DNA of 64,000 nt. It comes from Amia ocellicauda. Lineage: Eukaryota > Chordata > Actinopteri > Amiiformes > Amiidae. A program made the position numbers and the translations under genes. Positions 11,919 through 21,833 of the stretch are shown one piece after another. Position 1 is the stretch's first letter. Every line of letters starts with the position of its first letter. The notes beneath the pieces are model-generated. The model had not been told where the DNA came from. It did no database searches and saw only the letters and a program-made list of their open reading frames with translations. The DNA lies in the NCBI RefSeq assembly GCF_036373705.1, contig NC_089853.1, forward strand, positions 5,194,905-5,258,904, in the 5' to 3' direction.

Positions 11919-14900
11919 CTAATAATGGATCTGGCACTCCTTTTCCCAGTCCACTGGGATGACTGGCTGGGTGATCCGGAGAAAATCTTCCAGGGGACAG
12001 GCCTGGGTGCAGCCTGGCAAACGCAGTGGGAGCAGCTCCCCCCCGGTCTTGTTTTGATGGAACATCTCCACTGTCAATAATCTGCAAACAACCACAGAAA
12101 AAGCCCCTACCAGTCACTCGATTCTGTATGGCCCAACTCAATACATCTGTGTTCAAATATGGATACAGGATGCAACTGCTGTGAAGAGCAATGTTGCTCT
12201 GAGGAGCTGCAGTCCAGGAGAAAGGACATTTATTTTCAAATCGCCACCTGAGGTACACCTGGAAAAGTGTTGGTTGTTCTAAATCAGACCTCTAGTGTGA
12301 AGCCTGGGACACAGCAGCGCATCGCTTCAGATTTGATGCACTGTGGACAGTGTCACACCAACGCGTCTCCCAAGCATCAAAAGGCAGAGATCCCATTTTG
12401 TGCAAAAGAACAATACAATTACAGAACTATATTTTACAGTTAAAAGTGTTTTGGGAAAACTCCACTGAATCCTCAACTGATGAAGAGGAGGTGGAGGAAG
12501 AAGATGAAGAGATTTTGTCAGGGAATCCCTTGCCTAATCAGGGAGGAAATGCAAGCGCAAAGAGTGAGGGATACACTGTATGATCCTGAATATACTGGTG
12601 TAGCGGTGCTCGGCAATTGTTTTCTTTGTACTGAACAAATGCTCTTCACCGCATACCGTGTAAAAAAGTAAGCGTAATCTTGCTTGGATTTGTAATAGAA
12701 AAATACGTAATTTTACAGTCCTAAAAATAAAGAACATTTAATAATCATTTGTACTGTGTGTGTTTAAACATGGGTAATGAAGTGCTTTTTTCTGTATGTG
12801 CATATTTATGTATGCGTGTGCTGTTTTGAACAGGACCCACATCCCGGTTAAAACAAATCTCCAATCGGCGATATATAGAGTTTGCTAAACAACGTATAAA
12901 CTCGGATGGCTGTGGAGATGGGAGATATATTAATTATATTAATTATAGGCTATATAGGGATCAACTTCCTTTCCTAATATGAAGGAGACATTGCATACAA
13001 AAGCCATAGCCAACTATGAAAACCAGTGATGATGATGATGATTCTAATTATAAACTACTTAATACATCTGTGCGATAATGTACAACATCATAGTGGTCAC
13101 ATTACTCGGGATTGGACTGCCATTGGTCCAGAGACGCGTGGCTCTCAAGTGCCACATCAAAAATCGCTCTGGGAGAAATCTGACGCGATGCGACACGCTG
13201 GTGTGTCTCTGTCCATAGACAAACATATTCAGAATTGAGGTGAGGTGAAGCGACACGATGCACTGGTGTGTCCTGGGATCCAGGGTGTAGTGAACAGTTG
13301 ACCCTCGCCACCGCAACCCATAGACAGACACACACCTGGAGCCGACACTGGCACACTCACCCGTAATCGTCCTCATACAACTCAAAAATGTGGCAGGTGG
13401 CGTACGGGGGAGGTTTTCTTTGGTAAACGTCCAGTGCTGACTGCAGGGCCACAATCGTGGTGTCGTGCTGGGGAGGAAACAGAGCAGGGGAGAGCACTCT
13501 CATGAGTTTGCCATGTAGGTTGGGGTTGGTGGTGCGCATTCATAGGTTAGTTTAGCTGCCAGTATCCCTCCCTGATTAACAAAATCAGTTAGCAAAGGCA
13601 TTTCAATAAACAAAAAGCCCCAGCATATTCATACATTACAGGCAAACTATAACATCTACCCTATTAGAGATGCTTATTGAACTACATACCTCTAAAGATA
13701 TAGTCATTAATGTAAAAGTGGTGTGTGGAGGGCTGGGAGCTCTGATAACTCATAGGAGTAATGTCCGACAACTTGTACGTTTCCCTACAAAGATACGCAG
13801 GGTCAGAGAGCCCACTGCAGTAAAGCACTGAACCATCGACAAGAAGGACTCACCGCTGAGTAAACCAACATCTTCAGAGAAGAATTGTCAGCCGTGTCTG
13901 ATATATTTTTCAATATATGACCAAGGAGTAAGCCTATAATAGGAAACAACATAAGAAAGTTACAGAACAGCTATAAGGCTTAATTTCTGTAAACAAAAAT
14001 GTCCTACATCCCATTAAAGCAAGTCAAATATGCTACATCAACTACATACCAGAGGTAGGGGCTGAAAGCCAAAAATCTGACGAGAGACACTTATGATTTA
14101 TGTCTGTTACAATCGATACTGAAAATGATGCTTTGGTGCTTTATTTCCGAAGAATCAAAAACAACCAGAGCTGATAGACATGGCACCTTGACGCAAGTCT
14201 TCTCACCTCCCTGAAGACGGGACTTCATCTTTGTATCAAAGACTCTGAACAGCAGTTCGTAGCTGAACTGACTCAGCTTTGACAATTTGTCCATCATGGC
14301 GTCAGTCAACCAATCGGGTGTTTCCTTACCGTGTTGCCTCTGTAGAAATAAGACTGCACATGACCCAAGCACAGAGAGAATCCCTCGCATACCTCTAGCA
14401 GACACCAAGCAACAATGTAAGTTACATGAAGCGACAACTTTTAGTCCTACAGTAAAACCCAGCAACAATGAGTAGCAGTGCAGCAGCATTGCCTGTCAGT
14501 AATTCGACTTTTTCTTGAAGAGAAATAGTGTAATGATCCCCGTGAACCTGAAGGAAAAACAACTGTCACTTCCTAGTGCTTTAACACCTAAATAACTGAA
14601 TCAACTGTAAGGCTCACTTCACAGAAGAGAGTATCGTGGATCTGCCAGACGTTGTCAATAGAGAGGTTATTTGCTCCAGTGTAGTTCATCAGCTCGTTAA
14701 GAAAATCCTGAAGCACAAGAAGAATGAGAGTTAAATTGAGCCAAAAAGCAGCGCTAGTGTTTTAATATCTTAAAAAGATTGGATAAAACCGGCACATACT
14801 TCATTATCATTAGCCACGCTCAAATATTCATCGGTTTGTTTAGTTTCATTTCTCAGGTTCTCAAACAAAGGGCAGCCTGCCAGTGGGAAGAACAGCAGCT

Positions 14901-17900
14901 GAAACAAAGGGAAGAGCGTTGAATTTCCATAGGGAGCTTTTGTATTGTTCACATGCAGTGACATACAGACGGGTGACAAATTAAAGGAAAAACCTGAATA
15001 AATGAGTGGGGAAACATAACGAATGAAGATGCCTCCAAACAGGTGCACTGCATGATACAATTAAGCATTTAACATCCTATCATGATCTGTGGCATGTATA
15101 CAAATGCTGAGCAGGCCCAGCTGACCTCGATTTTGGATCAAGATGGCAAGAGGAAAGGATCTCAGTGACTTTGAAAGAGGGGTCATTACTGGGGCATGAA
15201 TGGAAGGAGCTTCAGTCACACAGACGCTCAACTGGCTCGTGTTTCAATAGGAACAGTGACTGAAGTTACATCTGCATTTAGATCTATGGGAAAGACATCA
15301 GTAAATAGGGTTGGAAACTGTGGTGGAAAGCACACATTCGATGACCGTGATACTCGTGCATTACTGCGATATGAAAGGAACAACAGAAGAGCAAGTCTTT
15401 CCCAGGTGAGTGAGAATGTCAATGCAGGACACGATCAGACTGTCAGCAAGAAGAGCCCGTCAAGAACTACACAGAGAGGGATATTATACTAGAGTTGCAG
15501 TGCATAAACCCCTCATTATAAAAACAAATGCACATTTGAGAGTTCAGTGGTTCAAAACCCATTGGCACTGGTCTACAGAGATGTGAAACAAAGTGATCTG
15601 GTCAGATGAGTCATCCTTCACCATATTCTCATCAAGGGGGCATGTGTGGGACACCAAGAGAATGGGACAGGCCTGACTGCTGGACCCCTACAGTGAGGGG
15701 GTCCGGAGGCTCTGTTGTGCTGTGGGGGGCATTACCCTGGCATGGTTTGGGTCCACTTGTCCCCTTAGAGGGAAGGGTCACTTGCAAATCATGACAAAGT
15801 TATTCTGAGTGATCACCTTTATCCTATGGTGACACATTTCTCTCCTGATGGGAGTGTCTATTCCAGGATGACAATGCCCCATCCACAGAGCATGAGGGGT
15901 CACTGAATGGTCTGATGAGTATGAAAATGATGTGAATCATATGCTATGGCCATCACAGTCACCAGATCTCAACCCAATTGAACACCTATGGGAGATTGTG
16001 GACCGACATGTTAGACAGCGCTCTCCACCACCGTCATCAAAACCCCAAATGAGGGAATATCTTTTGGAAGAATGGTGTTCATCCCTCCAGTAGAGTTCAG
16101 AGCCAAGAGCATTGAAGCTGTTCTGGTGGCTCATGGTGCCCAACACCTTACTGAGACACTTTATGTTGGTTTTTCCTTTAATTTGTCACCTGTGCATATG
16201 CTGAGATACTTGTTAAATGTAGGGGATAGATAAAGTGTGAGAAGCATGCTATATATATATATATATATACACTCACCTAAAGGATTATTAGGAACACCTG
16301 TTCAATTTCTCATTAATGCAATTATCTAACCAACCAATCACATGGCAGTTGCTTCAATGCATTTAGGGGTGTGGTCCTGGTCAAGACAATCTCCTGAACT
16401 CCAAACTGAATGTCTGAATGGCAAAGAAAGGTGATTTAAGCAATTTTGAGCGTGGCATGGTTGTTGGTGCCAGACGGGCCGGTCTGAGTATTTCACAATC
16501 TGCTCAGTTACTGGGATTTTCACACACAACCATTTCTAGGGTTTACAAAGAATGGTGTGAAAAGGGAAAAACATCCAGTATGCGGCAGTCCTGTGGGCGA
16601 AAATGCCTTGTTGATGCTAGAGGTCAGAGGAGAATGGGCCGACTGATTCAAGCAGATAGAAGAGCAACTTTGACTGAAATAACCACTCGTTACAACCGAG
16701 GTATGCAGCAAAGCATTTGTGAAGCCACAACACGTACAACCTTGAGGCGGATGGGCTACAACAGCAGAAGACCCCACCGGGTACCACTCATCTCCACTAC
16801 AAATAGGAAAAAGAGGCTACAATTTGCACAAGCTCACCAAAATTGGACAGTTGAAGACTGGAAAAATGTTGCCTGGTCTGATGAGTCTCGATTTCTGTTG
16901 AGACATTCAGATGGTAGAGTCAGAATTTGGCGTAAACAGAATGAGAACATGGATCCATCATGCCTTGTTACCACTGTGCAGGCTGGTGGTGGTGGTGTAA
17001 TGGTGTGGGGGATGTTTTCTTGGCACACTTTAGGCCCCTTAGTGCCAATTGGGCATCGTTTAAATGCCACGGCCTACCTGAGCATTGTTTCTGACCATGT
17101 CCATCCCTTTATGACCACCATGTACCCATCCTCTGATGGCTACTTCCAGCAGGATAATGCACCATGTCACAAAGGTCGAATCATTTCAAATTGGTTTCTT
17201 GAACATGACAATGAGTTCACTGTACTAAACTGGCCCCCACAGTCACCAGATCTCAACCCAATAGAGCATCTTTGGGATGTGGTGGAACGGGAGCTTCGTG
17301 CCCTGGATGTGCATCCCACAAATCTCCATCAACTGCAAGATGCTATCCTATCAATATGGGCCAACATTTCTAAAGAATGCTTTCAGCACCTTGTTGAATC
17401 AATGCCACGTAGAATTAAGGCAGTTCTGAAGGCGAAAGGGGGTCAAACACAGTATTAGTATGGTGTTCCTAATAATCCTTTAGGTGAGTGTACACCAATC
17501 AGCAATAACATTAAGACCACTGACAGGTGAAGTGAATAACACTGATAATCTCGTTATCATGGCACCTGTCACTGAGTGGGATATATTAGGCAGCAAGTGA
17601 ACATTTTGTCCTCAAAGTTGATGTGTTAGAAGCAGGAAAAATGGGCAGCGTAAGGATCTGAGCCACTTTGACAAGGGCCAGATTGTGATGGCTAGACGAC
17701 TGGGTCAGAGCATCTCCAAAACTGCAGCTCTTGTGGGGTGTTCCCGGTCTGCAGTGGTCAGTACCTATCAAAAGTGGTCCAAGGAAGGAAAAGCGCTGAA
17801 CCGGCGACAGGGTCATGTGCGGCCAAGGCTCATTGATGCACGTGGGGAGCGAAGGCTGGCCCGTGTGGTCCGATCCAACAGACGAGCTACTGTAGCTCAA

Positions 17901-19758
17901 ATTGCTGAGAAAGTGAATGCTGGTTCTGATAGAAAGGTGTCAGAACACACAGTGCATCGCAGTTTGTTGCGTATGGAGCTGCGTAGCTGCAGACCAGTCA
18001 GGGTGCCCATGCTGACCCCTGTCCACTGCCGAAAGGGCCTACAATGATGAATCACGAGTTCAAGGTGTTGCCTCCAAATTCTCCAGATCTCAATCCAATC
18101 AAGCACGTGTGGGATGTGCTGGACAAACAAGTCCGATCCATGGAGGCCCCACCTCCCAACTTAAAGGACAGGACTTAAAGGATCTGCTGCTGACGTCTTG
18201 GTGCCAGATACCACAGCACACCTTCAGAGGTCTAGTGGAGTCCATGCCTCGACGGGTCAGGGCTGTTTTGGCGGCAAAAGGGGGACCTACACAATATTAG
18301 GCAGGTGGTCATAATGCTATGGCTGATCGGTGTATATACACACACACACACACGATCGGCAAAGCAATGAGGTATGAGGTATGAGGTAATGAGGTAGAAA
18401 CATTGGACAATAATACCTTCAAACCAAAAGCTTATATTTTATCTCTTAATTGAGTGAGTTCAGTATTACCTTTTTGGGTGCAATGTGCACAGGAATGGGC
18501 TGCCACCTGATGTCATGATGGAAGATTTGATCTTTCGAAGGCAGATACAGGCCTGCTAGATTAGCCTGTGCACTCATCAGAGTCCTGTCATAATCTGTGC
18601 TGTAGACTAAAATCTACAGGTAGGGCAAAAAAAAGTTTGTAATAGACAGTGGTCTTAAAGTTGTACATTATGGGGAGGACTTCCAGTTTTCCTCCAGGAA
18701 CATGAAACTAGGCTTGAGCAATTATATTCATTGTGACATACTGCTTACTATGAATAATAATATTGTGTAACTTAAACAGTAAAAAATTACATTCATGTTT
18801 GTTTTAGACTAGAATAGATTATATGAGAGAGAATGAACAAGTCTAATATCAACCTCATGCATTAATAACAAGTGTTGTTTCAAAGAGGCACTTACCTCTC
18901 TTCGGTTGTAGCTTTCATTGAGAAAGTCATGATAGCGTTTCTTAAGCATCTGCCCCAGGTCAAAATGCTGCTTCATCCCTTTCTGGAAAACATTAGGAAA
19001 AGTCACACAGACCTGAACATGTATAGTGAATAGTTAACGGCAGCTCGGGACACCTCGTGGTTCTCTGGTAACTTGTGCACACGGTCAAGACAATTCCACC
19101 TTCCATTATACATGGTTCATTTTAATACCCACCATGTCCATTAATTTATAGAACCTACTACAAAACTAATAAAGCTCATACAGCCGTTGGTATGCTCTGG
19201 ATATTTGGATCAATAAGATCACATCATCTGCTAAGGTGATGTTCCAAAGATTTGCACAGCACAATGCTCAACAGTGTTGTATTTACTAGGTTATAGCAGC
19301 AGTTTTACACATCCTTCTGATATGAAGACGCGTTGTGTCAGCTATAAGAGGACGGTACCTTTGAGAGCTGACCGAAGCCCTGCGGCCAGGCGCTCTCCTG
19401 GTACGGGTCAGTGGGGTAGGCCTTGATTGGAGAGCGGTCACCGTGTCGATACACCTAGTGACACAAGAGGGACAATGAACTGGGTTAGAGACTAAACGGT
19501 CAGATGACATGATTCACCTCTTTCAGAACAGGCTGACTTGTGTGATAGATATTAAAATAAGTATAAATAAAAGCAACACATTCAGGCAATAAAACAGAGC
19601 TTTAGGTGCCTCTTAGTGCTTTGGCAACAGCATCGAGGTCCTGGTTACGACGTCAAGATCTATGACTTTTCTTCAGTAGAAATACCTAAACATTGACTTA
19701 CCAGGGTGACAAATTTCAGCTTGCTTCTCCCAGCTGCTGTGTGTAAAAAGAAGGACAT
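11919..19758 (-). CDS. acid phosphatase (ACP2-like) copy lacking signal start and membrane anchor
   Basis: Histidine acid phosphatase of the lysosomal/prostatic family. Exons, 5' to 3' on the minus strand: 19736-19702 ([11 protein letters not shown]), 19454-19359 ([13 protein letters not shown], the RHGxRxP catalytic motif), 18982-18896, 18613-18470 ([16 protein letters not shown]), 14898-14800, 14707-14618, 14339-14207, 13933-13854, 13467-13361 (HDTTIVALQ, the HD proton donor) and 12081-11919. All are open, phases agree, and the Cys residues around [12 protein letters not shown] and ECQI are present. Exon sizes match the complete ACP2 at 41.7-50.0 kb (96, 87, 99, 90, 133 and 107 bases in both). 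It differs in two ways. The last exon stops after ECQIHY, so there is no transmembrane segment or lysosomal tail. Upstream of [12 protein letters not shown] the original exon 1 is cut off at the edge of the duplicated prothrombin block; an ATG at 19758-19756 gives only a short, weak leader. See the finding on possible fusion to prothrombin Gla exons. Confidence 0.85.
12082..13360 (-). other. last intron of the acp2-like gene
   Basis: This lies between exons 13467-13361 and 12081-11919. It contains a short acidic frame at 12350-12583 (+) and a gat repeat near 13028, but nothing I can support as a gene or known repeat. Confidence 0.6.
14970..16192 (+). mobile_element. degenerate Tc1-like transposon
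   Basis: The ends are inverted repeats: gggtgacaaattaaaggaa at 14971 and its complement ending near 16192. The inside reads, with several stops and frame shifts, as a Tc1-type transposase (KDLSDFERG near 15150, [20 protein letters not shown] near 15700, [14 protein letters not shown] near 15960). It is inactive. It lies in the 3.6-kb intron of the acp2-like gene, in the opposite orientation. Confidence 0.8.
16270..17490 (+). mobile_element. intact Tc1/mariner (DD36E) transposon with perfect TIRs
   Basis: A 1221-bp element with perfect 29-bp terminal inverted repeats (cactcacctaaaggattatt at 16270, complement ending 17490), flanked by TA on both sides. One uninterrupted transposase frame fills it. 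The left TA lies in an (AT)n tract; the right TA is also the end of the next transposon. Intact TIRs, TSD and frame suggest a recent insertion. Confidence 0.9.
16418..17458 (+). CDS. Tc1/mariner transposase, DD36E type, 346 aa
   Basis: Cut-and-paste transposase. It has an N-terminal paired-like helix-turn-helix DNA-binding region (about residues 5-120, with [20 protein letters not shown] as a typical helix-turn-helix) and a C-terminal DDE catalytic domain. Catalytic residues as I read them are D155 (WSDES), D246 (QQDNAPCH) and E283 ([10 protein letters not shown]). That places 36 residues between the second D and the E, against 34 in classic Tc1. This spacing is that of the DD36E (Incomer) family known from vertebrates. 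No stop or frameshift is present, so the protein could be active. The start ATG lies 148 bases inside the left end and the stop 32 bases from the right end. Confidence 0.9.
   Translation: MAKKGDLSNFERGMVVGARRAGLSISQSAQLLGFSHTTISRVYKEWCEKGKTSSMRQSCGRKCLVDARGQRRMGRLIQADRRATLTEITTRYNRGMQQSICEATTRTTLRRMGYNSRRPHRVPLISTTNRKKRLQFAQAHQNWTVEDWKNVAWSDESRFLLRHSDGRVRIWRKQNENMDPSCLVTTVQAGGGGVMVWGMFSWHTLGPLVPIGHRLNATAYLSIVSDHVHPFMTTMYPSSDGYFQQDNAPCHKGRIISNWFLEHDNEFTVLNWPPQSPDLNPIEHLWDVVERELRALDVHPTNLHQLQDAILSIWANISKECFQHLVESMPRRIKAVLKAKGGQTQY
17493..18332 (+). mobile_element. internally deleted Tc1-like transposon
   Basis: The ends caccaatcagcaataacatt and, complemented, tggtcataatgctatggctg form imperfect inverted repeats flanked by TA. 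Two transposase remnants remain: 17685-18047 (N-terminal DNA-binding part) and 18109-18300 (C-terminal end, [19 protein letters not shown]). The catalytic centre between them is missing. It is non-autonomous and abuts the intact DD36E element. Confidence 0.85.
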
Positions 19759-20501
19759 GACAGACATATTTTGAACATATAAATCTATGGATTACAGACT
19801 AACATACATGTCATTTGCTTTGTCAAGGTTTGCCATGCTTTGTATTATGGTTTATTATACCTTTATGCTTTATCACAATTTAATGGTTTTACAGGATCAA
19901 ATACAATAATGTTTTATCTGAGTATTTAGTTGCAGTGCAATCTCTTGATTACAGTGGCAATAATAAAAACAAACACAAATACCGTCCAAACAATTCCTCA
20001 GTGGCTGTATATTCGTCTTGGTTCGTTTTCCTACATTAGCGTTACAGGCTGGAAAAAAGGAAAATAAATGGAAGTGGAAGAGTTAACACACAATACATTC
20101 TGCACAGGATGGCTCCTGCTGAAGGTCCGGTCTTTGAGAGAGGTCACTCCTTCAAACGTTAATTATAAATCACATGTGAGAAACCAGCCAATCATACAGC
20201 AGCATTCCCAAACATTCCTGAACCTCCTACCTTGTGTATCAATGTCATCCCGTGCAGAGAATCATCAGGATTTATAAAATGTGGGGCAATTTCACATGAT
20301 TTACATTTGTTTTTAATAGTTTTGTAACATTTAACCAGCATGAAAACACAACACAGATCAACTCTGTAGGTCAGAACCAGCGGATCCTGGACCAAAACAT
20401 TTTCACATGGAGAGAAAGGTTGATTGGTAAATTTAATGAAAATGCAGATTTTCTTTTTCACTGTTAACCTATTTGTGTGTCTAATCTGCACGTGTGGTTT
20501 A

Positions 20502-20698
20502 TATGGCAAGCCAAAGTGTCATTTAGAGATATCTCAAAATACAATTCAAGATATCTTAAATTGAATTTGAGATATTTTAAATTGAATTTGAGATATCTTA
20601 AATTCAATTTCAGATATCTGAAATAGAACAGGACGTCAATTCAAGATATCTTGAATTGTATTTTGAGATATCTCTAAATGACAATTTGGCTTGCCATA
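20502..20698. mobile_element. palindromic MITE
   Basis: The outer arms tatggcaagccaaa and tttggcttgccata are inverted repeats. The inside is a near-perfect palindrome built from a gatatct/aattgaatttgag unit, about 195 bp in all. It is absent from the corresponding place in duplication copy B (near 36070), so it was inserted in copy A or lost from copy B. Confidence 0.75.
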
Positions 20699-21129
20699 GA
20701 TTTATACTAAGTTATTTTATTAGATTTTTTTCTTAATAATTGTATAAATGTTAATTATTGTACATTAATTATTGTTTGAGGGTAAAATGTATCTTTACCC
20801 ACCAATGTATTTATATTTGTGTTGTCAGATTTTTCTACCCTAATTTTGAACTCAAGTCTTTGAGTCAAGCCCAGACCAGAATGTGTGGCTATTTATCGGT
20901 TTGTGGTGGTGCTTGTAAGCATTAACTGTGTATGTCTGACCAGATTGTGTGTATGATTGGGTCTGGGTATTTATTTACTGAAAAGTACATTGTAAACCAA
21001 TATATATTTTCTCTTTCTCTCTCTAACAAAGGACTGCTAGATTTTAATACACAGTATCAATTATACACTGGCACACATTTCTGATCATCCAGAGTGTATA
21101 GAAGCAAATCTTGTGGTAATGCTAGTTAT

Positions 21130-21440
21130 CATTTGATTGATAAAAGCAGAGTAAACAGGGGTTTAACAATTTAATGGAGTAACAGAGTTAACACTGGTGA
21201 GAGTAGTGCAGTGTTAAATAAAATAAAATAAACACTTATAAGAGTTGCTTATTTAACTCCCTGAGAGCAGAACGTTTCATGTAATGTAATAACGTTTCAC
21301 TGAGGCAGTGTAAAAATGCCAACTCTGTTGAAAGTGTTAATTTTACTTGGTGAGTGTGGATTATATAAACACTTTTTTAGAGTTAATTTTAACACTGTTG
21401 GAGTTAATTAAACACTGGTGAATTTACTGTGTTGTATAAG
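21130..21440. repeat. degenerate repeat rich in gttaacactg / gagttaat units
   Basis: Direct and inverted copies of short motifs (gttaacactgg, cagtgttaaa, gagttaattttaacactg) recur through this segment. It is a MITE-like or satellite-like repeat, specific to copy A of the duplication. Confidence 0.5.
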
Positions 21441-21833
21441 ATATGTTATTTGCAGTTTGTGCAGCCAGCACTCTCCTCTTTCCCCAACTGCTTGAGGTGA
21501 TATCTTTCATACAATTAGAGACACCTTTAACACAACCTATTATCTTATGAACCATGACCTATTCAGTCCGTATTCATATAGTCTTGGAAGGATCATCACC
21601 TGATCAATAATGTAACAATAGCAGCAATGTCAGCAGACAGACACGTGTATATTACAGAATTCATTTCAGGTTGTGGCAGTCAGTATTACACATGACATTC
21701 ATTGGCGATATCAGGAAGAGAAACACAAGAACTGTTGCCAGCTCCTCTCATTTGCACTTTGCACCAGGTTCAATAGCAGGCATTTAGAGTTCATTACAGA
21801 ATGACATACATTTTTACTTAAACAAACCCTTAC

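Noticed and set aside
12350-12583. Acidic frame ([15 protein letters not shown]) as a gene
   Set aside because: It is short, lies in an intron of the acp2-like gene, and has no homology I recognise. The acidic run comes from a purine-rich repeat.
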